Source: Aplysia californica (Eukaryota > Mollusca > Gastropoda > Aplysiida > Aplysiidae). Taken from it: DNA of 64,000 bases. Location: assembly GCF_000002075.1 (NCBI RefSeq), contig NW_004797467.1, positions 896,084 to 960,083 of the forward strand, in the 5' to 3' direction. This document shows positions 45,955-63,411 of this stretch, piece after piece. Below the pieces are notes generated by a model. The model ran no database searches. It worked only from the letters and a program-made list of their open reading frames with translations, and was not told the origin of the DNA. Every line of letters begins with the position of its first letter. Position 1 is the first letter of the stretch. The position numbers were made by a program, and so were the translations under genes.

Positions 45955-46125
45955 GTCCGTGGGTGGTTGGCGGGTGCTCTGGTGTCGTTTGCTTCTTCTT
46001 TCCTATCAAACATCTCCCCTTCTTCTTTTTTATGTTTGTTACTCTCTTGTAACACCTCTAATCTTTTGGCGCTCATATGACCTTATGCAGTTGCGAGCGC
46101 TGTAAAACCTCTACTAAAACTAAAA
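45955..46125 (+). mobile_element. SINE-like family B, complete copy
   Basis: The copy reads 'tgtccgtgggtggttggcgg', 'gtgctctggtgt', 'cttctttcctatcaaacatc', 'gttactctcttgtaacacct' and 'ggcgctcatatgacctta'. The tail is 'tgcagttgcgagcgctgtaa', then 'aacctctactaaaac'. It is one of the best copies for defining the family (about 170 bp). Confidence 0.75.
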
Positions 46126-46887
46126 AGACACTGTCCTTTGCGGTCATCTGTGTTTCCACTTTTCTTTCTCTATGATCTTGAGTGACTGTTACTGTTATGG
46201 AATACCCTCCAATATTACTTTAAATTTCCGGGTTTCCCAGGAAAAAACCACATGTATAGGAGACAAGTTGTGAGGTAGAATTTGATTGCACAATGAGGAA
46301 TGCTTGTAACCTGCCATGCCTGGCAGGCGGACAGTATGAGAAGGCTGTGCTGTTCTCATGTAATTAAGATGGTCTTTGTCTGTGATTGCTCGGCTTAGGA
46401 TAGGAAAATTTCACTCTTCAGGCGAGCTCAGCTCAATGACACATTCCACCACAGGAGATAGATCAGATGCTGGGTGGTTCAAATAAAAAAAATGAAAGTC
46501 GACCAGAGCTGCTGTGACCAAACTAAGAATCATTTGGAATGACGAGATCACCATCCTCAGCTTCAAGATCATATTGCATATATTGATACACTCCCTGGTC
46601 ATATCCTTTCTAAAATAAATACATTATATTATAAATCATGTGCATGTGAGATGTGAACCATAACAACAGACACAGAAAGAAGAATACAAGTACTGGAGAT
46701 GAGACGTTACCGCTAAATCCTCGGTCTCTTAGAGAGATTGTATAACTAGGTACCACAAGCGTGCGCTTCTGGTTGGTAGAAAATCTCCGTCTTGGGGGAA
46801 AAAAGTTGTCAACGACCGTTTCTTTCTCTCCTCATTTCTCCGCCCAGAAAGATTCTTTCTGTTTTGTCCAAGTTTTACCAAGTAGAC

Positions 46888-47200
46888 TCAAATTAATAAT
46901 AATAATAAATAATAAATGACATTTATATAGCGCTCAACCCCGAATAAAGTACACAGGCTCTGAGCGCTTTACAATACAGTACAACATACAACAGTAACAT
47001 GAAACGTTGTGTTCTGACTAAAGAAAATTATTCCAAATATTCATCTTATTAATTTAAAAACAGAAACGACTTCAGCTGACATTTGAATGAATCAAAAGAT
47101 TTGATTTCTCTCAACGTACTTGGTAAAGCATTCCAGATCTTGGGGCCTTGGTATTCAAATGCCCTTTCACCCATTGTTTTAAGTTTCATAGATGGTAAAA
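46888..47200 (-). repeat. Dispersed LINE/SINE-tail repeat
   Basis: It begins with AAT triplets and 'gacatttatatagcgctcaa', then 'cacaggctctgagcgctt' and 'tacaa'. It is homologous to 37376-37620 and 727-832. A sequence of this form is the 3' end of an L2/CR1-like LINE or its SINE. Confidence 0.6.
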
Positions 47201-47639
47201 TAAATTAAGGTGGTAAAAATTTGATTTCCGATATATTCCAAATTTTCGCTTGTGGTAGGCCTACCTAGTATAGCCAATGAGGTAGTGAGAACCAGAATTG
47301 GAAACGTCATCGACTTCAGTGAAAAGATGCAAACTGAAGTGGTACAGGCACATCATATGTTCGTCTGGACTGGCCAAGACGATCCGACGGGGAACAACAC
47401 AAGGAGGGAGATGAAGAGGCAGACAGAGAAAATAATGGGAAAACAACATCTAAGAATGGACTGGCTGTGACTGCAACATTTTGCGATAGAAAAACTGAGA
47501 ACCGAGAGGAGTGGAAGAAGCTGGTTGCAAAATCTGCTGTTGGGCCCAAATGTTCAGCCAGGATACGTGAAGGTAAATGGTGACACTACAATTACGGAGC
47601 GAGCAATCACTTAAAATCCTCTTTGAACAAAGAGTCTTT

Positions 47640-47830
47640 AGTTTTAGTAGAGGTTTTACAGCGTTCGCAACTGCATAAGGTCATATGAGCGCCAGAAGAT
47701 TAGAGGTGTCAGTGTTACAAGAGAGTAACAAACATAAAAAAGAAGAAGGGGAGATCTAAGAACGATAGATGTTTGATAGGACAGAAGAAGCAAACCACAC
47801 CAGAGCACCTGCCAACCACCCACACAAAGA
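47640..47830 (-). mobile_element. SINE-like family B, complete copy
   Basis: The reverse complement runs from 'gggtggttggcaggtgctct' through 'ctatcaaacatctatcgttc', 'gttactctcttgtaacac' and 'ggcgctcatatgacctta' to 'cgaacgctgtaaaacctc' and 'tactaaaac'. Confidence 0.75.
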
Positions 47831-48915
47831 GTCTGCAGTGTCATCAGACTTATATGTGTAGACAAAGACAAACAGATTCAGAAACATTCAGCCATGTTTT
47901 CAGGAACTGGAAGCATTCATTTATTTTTCTGTTCAGAGTACAGTTCGCTGAGTGGGTATTCACACAGTACACCACAGAGTCACTCACATATCCAATGAAC
48001 AAAGCCAAAGCAGTAACTCCTCATACTGATATATACATATATGGGTATTTTACAGTCATAGTCAATCTGCACAAAATACGAGTCAGTAAAAATAATATGT
48101 GTAACAAGAAATCACTGCTCATGTCTGTTCACATGTCAAACTGTCATTCATTTCATTAACAAATTCTTCGAAACAAAGTTATTCAACAGAACTGACTCCA
48201 CCAATGTCAATTACAATTTTCAATTTGTTTTACAAATGATTGTCCTCAAGACAAAGACATGAAAGACCTTAGCTATGATACTTTAAAAAACAAACATGGG
48301 GAAAGAGATTCTCATGTGATGTCCAAAAATACTCTAAAAGCTTTCCAAACAAGAGATAAGATGATACAAGAAGCAAAAGAAAGGTGAGCTCTCTAAAGCC
48401 AGTCTATACAAGTTATTACCGGGCCTCTAATTTATTGTTCATAATATTAAATATACAGTCGGGGCACGAAAAACTCAAAATGACAGATAGCTTGTACCAT
48501 TTGCCATTCCAGGAATGATATATGATATCTCTTTAATTTTTTGGGGGTATATTAGTTTACCACAATTATGGACGAGTCAAACACATTCGTCAATTGCTGT
48601 TGTGTTTGAGTTTGAGTTATCCGAGCCTGACTAATGTTGTAAGGATCAAAGGTTTACTAGAGAGCTCTGTTGGATAGGACTTTGTACATTACCGGTGCCC
48701 CTTTTCCCTCTTCTTTGCAAACAGTAGAGACAGAATAGGGTGAAAGAAAGCGATGCACTTTTCAGGTGACATTCTTGTAAGTCCCTTGCATACTATAACT
48801 ATTATAATCATAATCTATGATTAAAATAGCCCTGAAAAATGGGGATTTGTGAAGCCGCAGTAAATGACATACGGACAGGGACAGAGATTTATCAACAATG
48901 CATTTTTTTTTTTAT
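47831..48915. other. 3' flank of the DUF393 gene
   Basis: No further exon or repeat was recognised. On the minus strand the stop is followed at once by AATAAA and an A-rich run, so the 3' UTR may be short. The remainder holds only short frames. Confidence 0.4.
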
Positions 48916-51900
48916 TCAACTGGAAGAATTTCTGTACTTCTCCCTCAAATGTTGAAGTTTGATAGAGCAGCTGTTACCATCACATCTGTCCAGGGCTTTG
49001 TTCAGTCGGTATTCAGCAAAATGGACATACAGTCTGTCACATACACTTCTAATACCGGGAAGTTCTGTGGCTTTTGCAACCCAGCCGAGACCACAAGCTC
49101 GGTACATCTGACGTATAGCATCTCCCTGGGTTAACACCTATGGATCATACAAATTGACAGAGTCTCAGTATTTGGAAAGGTAGCTCTGAAAATGAAATTG
49201 AAAAGGCATGCCAGAAATATTTAATTTTTGTTCTTCGCATTCATACATATCAGGAAACTAGGCGAGTGACCAGTGTGTGTCTACGACTAAAAACTCAACA
49301 ACATAGCACAGCCAAGGAAAGCCAGGTACATAAATTCAAATTCAAATTTTTGACAACTTCAAAAGGATCTTGGTTGGTGGCCAGTGGCGAAGCGTCCATA
49401 TAATCAAATCAAATAATCACCGCTTCCCTTCCTCATTTTGAAACATTGTCGCAGTCAAATCCACCCATAGATGTAAACCTCATAAATTAAATGTAAAAAG
49501 ACGTTCATAATCACCAATGAACAATAGACTATGCCTAACCTTCAAAACCGTTTCATTGCCACAGAAATAGCCTGTTCGCCCCTATCGGGCCACTCCATAA
49601 GCAGTCACAACCTTTGATTAAGTAAGCTTAAAGTGAGGCTGGAAGAGTCTACCAATAGAGTTGAAGGGAACATGTGCATAGCAGCCAAAACTGTTTCATT
49701 GCCACATATACCCTGTTCACCCCTTTCGAGCCACAGTTATAAGCACCCACACACGCTGATTATGTAAGCTAACTATTACACTGGTCCAGTCTACCTCACA
49801 GATGTGAGGGGAACTAACTCCTAATAATATCTTGACTGCCTCGAGTGCTTGTTTTTTTTCCTCGACTTTTCAACGTCCTATAATCAGATCGTGACCTCAA
49901 TTATGACACCGGCTCCAGGCCACGAAAAGATAGACAAAAAACAGCCAAATGTGAAATAAAAAGTTAATAATTGGTATGCTCTACCAAAGTGTTTAGACTG
50001 TCTGGTATAACCTGCCATTGTAGTACTGACATCTCTGCTTCTTTCCTTGGTGTTTGAGTATTCAAATCTAAAGTAAAATTCAAGGTTAGTTAGAATAAAT
50101 ATTTAATGAAATACTTTCCCGATTATTTTAGCGGTTGAACATGCATACAACATGAATTCAGGATTTGTTTTCATTCACAACTCAGAGTTGCCGCCTCCAG
50201 AAAGATTCTTGTGACTTGTGTGAGTGTGATATCTCCAGGCCCTATCAGGTCCCATCTCACTTTGATTACCCTGTCAAACAAGTCAGCCTTCGCCCCTGTT
50301 GGTGGCTACAATGCAAGAAATCTTGTTTAGCACCCCTTTCCACATAGACCTGTTTAAGGGCTGTTTGCATTTTTGTAGATCACTTTGACTAACCTTATGA
50401 TATTTTATTTGCCTTATTTTATTGGTTCTAAGCAACCATACATGAATTTTACTGACATTTGGCAATAATCATCTCGTCACAACCCCTCTGTAAGTGCCTG
50501 TAATGTGGTGGTAAGGTGCTTCACTGTTGCACGAAGGGATCTTGCGTTTGATTTGATCCAAAGTAGGGTGAAAACTTTCATCGAGTATCTCAGTCTCTCT
50601 GCTGGGATGCTGCATCCCTCTAAGCCTGGGTTGGCCCTAACTAGCAAGGTGGGAAGCCTATCTCTTAAATGATCTAAATTGCTTCAATGGATGCATAAAG
50701 ACACCTGCATATGTTTACATTTTTTACAACACTCCTCCTCCACAACCCTTCCCCTCCCCCACCGCCTTCATCCTTTTGTGTTAAAATGCCCTATTAAAAC
50801 TTCTTTCATGTTACCAGTCTAAGCAGGGGCAGTTTGTTAACTGGGCAAGACCGGAGGTGCCGGTCAAAGTTTTGTCAGCTGGACTGTTGACAAGAGATTA
50901 TTGCTGATGATGATTTTCATTCAGTTTTAAGTAAATCCGAATAAACATGTATCAATATTCAAAAGCACCTTGCCGATTTGAAGGCGTTCAAATAGACAAG
51001 TGGGATTCACTACTGTTTTGTCGCTACAGAGCCTCATTCCGCCACCTTTGTTTATCACACCGGCTCATAACTTTAAATCGTCTCCCGTCAAACCGTCACG
51101 TCGCGGAACTTCGTACGAGGACAAACGAACACGGCGGATGGACAAATCCATCTACTGCCCTGAGACTACAAAGAAGGAATATAAACATCCCTAGATTGCC
51201 AAGTTGGCCTCCGTGTTGCTTACAAAATCGGTAATGAGACTGTCTTGAGTCTTGAGTAGCACAGACAAATGAAATATTTCATCAGCAATACATGTACTTA
51301 TCATTCAGCCTTTCTCTAACTATCATCAAAACATTTATTGTCAGCATGGCACTAATCTTTTTTGTTTATTGAATTTTAAGCCACCTTTGGTTCCTGTTTG
51401 GTGACTATTCATCGCTTTCTCCCCACTAATAACGTACCTGGCCCATATGAGTCTAGTCGGCGAAGAGAGGAATCGTCTAGTGAAGATATATAAGGAGAAT
51501 TATAACGAGGAGCGATAGGCTCTCGGCTGTCTGTCTGGGCCGAAAACAAAGGGCCGACCCCCTCCATTCTCTCCCCTTATCCACCGTCACCTCAGCTAGA
51601 CACCAAGTTCTATAATTAGCATTTGACACACTTCCCCACTTTGTTACAACAGGGTTCTTAGAACTGAGAAGTGTGATGAAGAACGTTTGATTGCATAATG
51701 ATGGAAAACTGTTGTGTGCTAACTTTGTCCAGCTTTTTATAGTATCTGATCGTAGACTTAATCTGCATGGGACAGCGTCATTGGTACAGTATCAATTGAC
51801 TTTGTGCCATCATACAGTACTGTTTTTATTACATATTTACAGGTCGAGTGCACGTCAATATTGTGTATGGGTGTGTAGAAAGTAAAAGTATCGGAGGCCA

Positions 51901-52292
51901 TGACCAGCAGTTTATTGTGCTTCTCACTTTCAGCTTGTTTTCTAGCATAGACTCTAGTAGTGTTTCTTTTCCTATGCTGTTCAAGTCAGTTTCTATTAAC
52001 TCAGTAACTTCCATCATACTTTAATCATAATATTGTTTCTTGACACTACCATATTTCAGCTCTTTCACATTATATTAAAATGTTTACAGTGGTGTGTGTG
52101 TGGGTCAGGTGTATTTGTGGAGGGTTGGGGGATGGCCGAAATGGTAGAAGCGATTATTAATGTCCTCCCCATTATATCATAGAGGCCACTATGGGCCTGA
52201 TCTAACTGCTCCCTTTTTAGCCCGAGAGGTGTGACAGGATCTTGGTCTAATTCTTGCCCGACCCAGAGACGCAGAGTCCCATGGGGAGGGGG

Positions 52293-52325
<33 letters not shown>

Positions 52326-54682
52326 GTGAAGGAAGGGGGTGGGGGGGGGGGAAGAAAGCGTCTATGTGAATGATGGCCGGTCAGTTCTATAAACCACGAA
52401 CCGCCACTGAGTCTAAGGCTCTCTAGGCCAAAGCCTACTCTTATAGATTTTGGACCTCAAAGGGATCTTTAATGTGCGCAACTTGCACACAGGACCTCTG
52501 AGATTTTTCGCCTTTATCAGAGAAGGCTAGGTGTTGACCTTACCTACCATAAGATCAGGGGTGTGGCTGAAAGACAGCAATAAGAAGCCAAGGAGTAGCT
52601 GTAGAAAGGCTACAGAAAGAATCAGGAGCGCAGAGGAGGGGGCAGAAAGTGGAAATGAAAGCAAATGACAGAACATTGTTAGTGAGCAGGTAAAGATGGA
52701 TGTGAAAGGAGAACATTTTAGAGAGGAAAATCAAGATTCGAACTTGGGACCTATTGAATGAGAGGCTAATACTCTAACTTCTAGAACAAGAGAGCCCCCA
52801 TGGCGGAGTCTTATTCTGGGCAGTTGTTATGTGTAACTTTTCGTTACCTGTCCGTCAGGAGCAATGACATGCATTTCCTTCATTGCACGTTCATAAGTGA
52901 CCCCGCCATTCCCTTGGGGATCATATTCTGGTTGGGTGATGTCTGTAAACAGGACAGCGCCTTTGCCATTTGAGAAACGCTTCAGAGCAGAGATTTCAAT
53001 TTCACAAAGCCTGCACTCGCCATCATAGAGAACCTGTGAAAATTATAAATGAATCAAGGCAAAAATGTACAAAGAACAGAAAATGAATATATTATTATGT
53101 TAGTGCAGATATAGAATCTAGGTATTCTGAGCCCGTTGTTGAAGGGTGCTCTGGTGTGGTTTGCTCTTTCTTCCCTATCAAACATGTAACAGTCTTACCT
53201 CTTCTCCTTCTTTTTCAAATGTTTGTTGTACTGCTTCTAATCTTAGACATTTGTATGACCTATGTGTGTCACAAATGCTCTTACTAAAATAAGGGTATTC
53301 TGGGTACTTTCTGGAAAAAAGGATTGGCTGTTTTTGCTGTTGTTTTTTCTAAAAGACTGCCTCTATTTGATGAAGCACAAGTATTATTATACTTATCATA
53401 AACCCAGTGACAGATAAAATATATGTTACTCCCTGGTATATCATTCTGATATTCCACAACATTACATCCATTTCTGGACCATGTTAGCTGTCTACAGACA
53501 GTTAAAATTGTCTCAGATGGCCCCTTAATGTTGAGGAGACAAGTGGCTGTCTTAGACGGGTGGACATCTTACACAGTTTCACGATGAAGTAAAAAAAAAA
53601 CCAACAACACGAGCGTGGGGGTGGGAAGGTTGTGTTAAAAGAGAACAGGTTTAAATGTATTACATCGCTATTTCATCAGTATTGAGAGAAATTACAATTG
53701 CAATCTTATCATAATTCAGAGTAGTATTTCTAACAATAGGCTCTTCGATCACTGTTGTAGGCAAAAGATATGAGTTCAAGACCTGCAATGGAAAGTCTGT
53801 TTTTATTTGGTGAATGTATTTCATTGGATTTTTGAATGCTGAAGGGCCCATCCCACTCATCCCTGGCTGGCCATAACAAGCAAGGTCAAAGCAATTTTTT
53901 CTTCTCCTTCACGGCATAAACTGGGCCTACAGGGTTGTATACAAAAGATATTCAATTACAACACTTCATAACCATTGTCTAATCCAAAGCATTTTATCTC
54001 TTAACCTTCAGAGTTGGAGGAAAATGCAAATTCACAACTTGTAGAACATTACAGTATANNNNNNNNNNNNNNNNNNNNNNNNNNNNNNNNNNNNNNNNNN
54101 NNNNNNNNNNNNNNNNNNNNNNNNNNNNNNNNNNNNNNNNNNNNNNNNNNNNNNNNNNNNNNNNNNNNNNNNNNNNNNNNNNNNNNNNNNNNNNNNNNNN
54201 NNNNNNNNNNNNNNNNNNNNNNNNNNNNNNNNNNNNNNNNNNNNNNNNNNNNNNNNNNNNNNNNNNNNNNNNNNNNNNNNNNNNNNNNNNNNNNNNNNNN
54301 NNNNNNNNNNNNNNNNNNNNNNNNNNNNNNNNNNNNNNNNNNNNNNNNNNNNNNNNNNNNNNNNNNNNNNNNNNNNNNNNNNNNNNNNNNNNNNNNNNAA
54401 AACAAAGAGCCCCCCCCCCTCTCGAAAAAAAGGTAACAAGAAAAAAAATGATAAATGAATTACCTTGGTGACTCCTGTGAGGTCTGATTTACCAAGTCCT
54501 GCGCTCTGGCATAAGCACCTTTTGTGCAATGAATTATTGTTTTGAACTTGACAAAACAATGAATTCATAACAGCACGACCCTCAGAAGATATAGATCTTG
54601 ATCTAATGTGTAGACTTCTTTGCAATAGCCTCTTTGATATGGTTCGAAGACAAGGCCCATGAATTGGAAGCAAGTGATTCAT
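48916..54682 (-). CDS. DUF393 (DCC family) protein with mitochondrial-type leader, complete (208 aa)
   Basis: Three minus-strand exons join in phase 0 with GT-AG sites: 54682-54464 (73 codons), 53033-52848 (62) and 49137-48916 (73 plus TGA). Exon 1 encodes an Arg/Ser-rich, acid-poor N-terminus (SKRLLQRSLHIRSRSISS), suggesting mitochondrial import. Exon 2 opens with VLYDGECRLCEIEI, the D-G-x-C-x-x-C motif of DCC/DUF393 proteins. These have a thioredoxin-like fold and are proposed thiol-disulfide oxidoreductases, with Cys80 and Cys83 the presumed redox pair. Exon 3 gives the family's C-terminal GLGWVAKATELPGIRSVCDRLYVHFAEYRLNKA. The length is normal for the family. It is divergent from HDHD5. 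A 340-base assembly gap lies in intron 1, and an AATAAA overlaps the stop region (TGAATAAA). The substrate is unknown. The exon structure is well supported, but the redox role is family inference. Confidence 0.9.
49542..49825. repeat. Imperfect tandem duplication, ~144-bp period
   Basis: The phrases 'actgtttcattgccacagaa' / 'actgtttcattgccacatat', 'cctgttc.cccct.tcg', 'gattaagtaagct' / 'gattatgtaagct' and 'gtctacc' recur in the same order in two successive blocks. It lies in intron 2 of the DUF393 gene. Confidence 0.7.
50505..50690 (+). mobile_element. tRNA-derived SINE, family D
   Basis: The copy reads 'gtggtggtaaggtgcttcac', 'tgttgcacgaagg', a degraded B box, then 'tcagtctctctgctgggatg', 'ctgcatccctctaagcc' and 'ggttggccctaactagcaag'. 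A small related fragment is at 53825-53890. It lies in intron 2 of the DUF393 gene. Confidence 0.65.
50940..51240 (+). other. Unassigned GC-richer open stretch
   Basis: A 95-codon open frame starts at ATG 50947 and is richer in CG dinucleotides than its surroundings ('cgtcacgtcgcggaacttcg'). It matches no family I recognise and has no clear paired splice sites. It could be a non-coding exon, a CpG-rich regulatory patch or element debris. It lies antisense in a DUF393 intron. Confidence 0.25.
52294..52323. repeat. GT microsatellite
   Basis: A pure GT run followed by a G-rich tract ('gggggtggggggggg'). Confidence 0.9.
52425..52803 (-). mobile_element. tRNA-derived SINE, family A, lacking its tail
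   Basis: On the minus strand it opens at about 52803 with 'gggggctctcttgttctag', has a B box 'aagttcgaatctt', and follows the 1733-2253 copy through 'cttttcctctaaaatgttc' to 'cctttgaggtccaaaatc'. Similarity ends near 52425, so the shared hairpin tail is missing. Confidence 0.75.
53135..53292 (+). mobile_element. SINE-like family B, diverged copy
   Basis: The copy reads 'gttgaagggtgctctggtgt', 'ggtttgctctttctt', 'ctatcaaacatgtaa' and 'agacatttgtatgacc', with 'cacaaatgctcttactaaa' at the end. The tail stem here pairs CATTTG with CAAATG, another compensated variant. It lies in intron 1 of the DUF393 gene. Confidence 0.6.
54059..54398. other. Assembly gap of 340 N
   Basis: Undetermined bases in intron 1 of the DUF393 gene, next to a C-run. 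The frames of X residues across it carry no information. Confidence 1.
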
Positions 54683-55153
54683 CTTATTATTAGGCTATAA
54701 TTTAGATCCTGCCTGAAACTGTGAATAAATTTAAGAAAAAAAGGAAGACCTGAGGAAATTACATGTGCATTGAAAAGTTTTTATTAATAAATTAATGACA
54801 AATATCAGTGGATAACAATTTTGATGTTGTCCCTACTGCATATCTCCAAAAGCCTCTTTATTAAATTCTTGAATTCTTGATGGTAAGAAATAGTAAAATC
54901 TACTATGGAAAGGACATCTGAGTGTCTACACAAAACTGATCCTAAGTGAATATTTAACAGGAAACTAATTTTATTAATTGCTCCTCTCTCTCTTTCTCTC
55001 TCAATCTATGTGTGAATGTGTGTTTGTGTGTGTATGTTTGAGTGTGTATGAGTTTGTGAGTGTGTGTTTTGTGTGTGTGTTTGTGTGTGTGTGTTTGTGT
55101 GGGAGTGCATATATATATGAGCGTGTGAGTGTGCACATGCGTCATATGTGTTT

Positions 55154-55184
<31 letters not shown>

Positions 55185-55845
55185 CGTGTGTGTGTGTGTG
55201 TGTGTGTGTGTCTAGAAATCTAGTGTCTAACTCGAAGCCTCGCCTTTCCATAGAAGTTGGATTGGAGTGGAAGGCAAATCCATCCCGATCACCGAAAATT
55301 GAAAACATTTTTTACCACCCACTCTTTCTGCTATCAAATGGCCATTATTTCATAGATCTAAATCATTTAATACACTTAATCATAGATGGTAATAAACATG
55401 TATACGTACTTTTTTTCTTTTCTCTTTTTTAAAATACAGTATTATTTCGGAGTCTGCTTGAGTATTTTGGCTAAGGTTGTCAGGCTACCTTGTTTACATA
55501 ACTAACAGGTCATAACCTTTTCCGGAAATAGAACGTCATTGGCAAAGTTCGTCTCTTATCAGCTATTATTTTCTTTGGATAGACCAAGGGAAATCTTGAA
55601 ACCTGGATGAGGAAGATGAAAAAGTCCTTCTGACTATTTATATCAGGTTGATTACGAGATGAAACGTGCATTCAAGAAGGTAAATTGTCTGAAGATTGCC
55701 TGATACTAGATAGAAAGCTGCAAGTCATCGAATGTTTTTCTTCTCTACTATTGACGTCATAGATAATAGTTGAATGTGATTGGCCAAGCCGAACACACCT
55801 CTGGTTGTCTGCTACCTCAAGGTTATTCTCGAAACAGCTGACAAA
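54683..55845. promoter_or_regulatory. Divergent promoter region between DUF393 gene and HDHD5
   Basis: The start codons of the two genes point away from each other and are 1163 bp apart. Near the HDHD5 start there is a perfect CRE palindrome TGACGTCA (55752-55759) and an inverted CCAAT box (ATTGG, 55779-55783), 94 and 67 bp upstream of its ATG. A long TG/TGTGCGCG tract occupies 55012-55213 and could form Z-DNA. That the region drives both genes is inference. Confidence 0.5.
55012..55213. repeat. TG-rich microsatellite with CG alternation
   Basis: About 200 bp of imperfect TG repeats, including TGCGCGCGCGTG. Cys/Val or His/Thr-rich frames here are artefacts. Confidence 0.9.
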
Positions 55846-61537
<5,692 letters not shown>

Positions 61538-61784
61538 TAAGTTGCATTATATGTTTTCTCCAGTATTTGAATGGGAATGAAAGGAGAGGTTTCTTTCAAG
61601 TCTCAATTATCACTGAGGTTTGTGCTCTTTATTTACTTTTTGTTCTCTTCTCTTTGCTTTTATCTGCGGGTGGTACATGTTTAAATAGTCAGCAACAAGG
61701 TCAGAGAATTTGTATTCTGGTTATATAGAATCTTGTATGTTGCGAAATAATTAATAAAACATGTCCTTGTGTTTCTTCTCTTTA

Positions 61785-61955
61785 GTGGGTGGTGTGCGGG
61801 TGCTATAGTTTGGTTTGCTCCTTCTCTCCTGTCAAATATCTGTTGTCCTGATCTTTCTTCTTTCTATCTTGAATTTGTTACTCTCTTGTAACACCTCTAA
61901 TCTTCGGCAGAGTTAATTGTGTTGCAAGAGCCGTAAAACTCTGACTAAAACTTTC
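61785..61955 (+). mobile_element. SINE-like family B copy
   Basis: The copy reads 'gtgggtggtgtgcgggtgct', 'tttgctccttctctcc', 'tcaaatatctgttgtcctga' and 'gttactctcttgtaacacct'. The tail is shortened ('gttgcaagagccgtaaaact'). Confidence 0.65.
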
Positions 61956-62366
61956 TTCTCTTTGACTTCCGCAAAATAAAATCATGTTCATTTGTCTTGA
62001 TGTAGCAGCACACATTTCACCAAATCACTTTGGATACTGCACTACAGGACGGTCGTTATAAACAATTAATTTGATTTTATTCTGTGTTAATCGAAGCTGC
62101 CTTTTGTGAATTAGAGGTGTGGAATTTTTTATAAACCCGGAAATCAGGACTTCTAAATTGTCTGAATTTTTGCCTCACTTCAGACCGAACGTTGAGAAGT
62201 TGTTGTAGTTGCAATATTAGTCTCCATTCTAGATATCTTAAACAAAATGATCTGTGGATTGTGAGTCCCCAAGTGCATGCGCTGAAAAGTTAACGTTTTT
62301 TTAAAATGTAGCCTGTGCGCACCTCTGATGAATAATGATCTGATGTTATAGCAATGAGTCTACATA

Positions 62367-62831
62367 ACAAGAGGGGCCACTTCTCTCTTTGAGCCAATTA
62401 AAAAAGTGTCCTCAAAATTCGGTGGCGCCCTCTTCACAAAAGCGCACCTTTTGCGAACAGAGTTATCCTACTTGAGTTTTAAAAAATCAAAGTGAAACTA
62501 GCAAGTTTTTGAATGAAATTCGGAAGAACGCTTTTTTAAAATGGTTACGCTGACAAAAAACCTCTTCCGGAGGAAAGGGTGATTGTTTTCTTCGTTTAAT
62601 TTGACTTTAGAATGAAAGGCGAGAGGTCATTAAAATATAAATAACCTAAAACTCCGCACTGAACGAACCCGAACTACTGATGAACAGCAGTCGATCTGCG
62701 CACGCAAGGAGGTGCTATTCCTATTCTTCTTCTGGAAAAACGAAAGAGAGCTTCAAAACAGACTGCAGCGCCATCTGAAGCAAAGAGCATACTTCCTGCA
62801 GACACTTTTTTGGCTGAGTGGCCCATCTTGT
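62367..62831. mobile_element. TA-flanked MITE, 465 bp
   Basis: The left end 'acaagaggggccacttctc' with 'agccaattaaaaaagtgtc' is inverted at the right ('gacacttttttggctgagtg', 'gcccatcttgt'). TA dinucleotides at both borders fit a Tc1/mariner-type target. It encodes no protein. Confidence 0.7.
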
Positions 62832-62839
62832 TATTTACT

Positions 62840-63279
62840 ATCTTTGGTTATAGTAACAGCGCCAATTGCCTGATTTAATGCAGTCCGGGGTTTTCTAATT
62901 CAAATTGAATAATTTAAAGCTTTTTCAATAAAGGGATTGTTCTGGCACAGTAGGAATGCTTTAATTCATTATTCATTGGGAATGACGCATAATGTGATGG
63001 TATCAGGGTGTCTAACAGTGCGAGAGTATTATTAGCAATGTTTTATGCACTGCTACAGCTGTCAGAAACACCTGCTGTTAATTTCAGTTTTGGATATTGC
63101 AGGTCTGCCATTAAGTGACATTTCTCTGCTTTGAATAAATGAATCATATTTTCCCCTGTTAGCTCCAACAATTAAGTTGCATTTCAGAAAGTGAAGATTT
63201 TTAGCCTTTTCAGTATATTGTGCGGGTGTTTTATGGGGCGTTGTGTGATGTTTGTTTGGCGTGTTTTAGAAAATTAGCT
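62840..63279. other. Unassigned HDHD5 intron or downstream sequence
   Basis: AT-rich sequence with no exon, repeat or inverted ends recognised. The next HDHD5 exon is not in the window. Confidence 0.4.
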
Positions 63280-63411
63280 GGTGGTTGGAGGGCGCTACTG
63301 GTAGATCCTACTTCTTTACTTTGCCTCTCTTAATTCTATTCTGTCTTACTTTTTCATGGCACTAAATGACCATTATTGTGTCGATGTGCTTTACTCAAAT
63401 AAACAAGAAAC
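63280..63411 (+). repeat. Dispersed repeat E
   Basis: It matches 13684-13825 ('ggtggttggagggcgctact', 'ggtagatcctacttcttta', 'ctaaatgaccattattgtgt'). It is joined directly to a family B SINE on its right. Confidence 0.5.

Noticed and set aside
54032-54682. A 216-residue minus-strand frame
   Set aside because: Most of it is undetermined bases. Only the first 73 codons, to the splice donor at 54463, are real coding sequence.
55006-55432. Several Cys/Val- or His/Thr-rich frames
   Set aside because: They are translations of the TG/CA microsatellite. The same applies at 43699-44000, 45007-45451 and 7072-7255.
55780-55845. In-frame upstream extension of HDHD5
   Set aside because: The upstream codons include no ATG. 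The ATG at 55846 has a good context and begins a leader of the right type.
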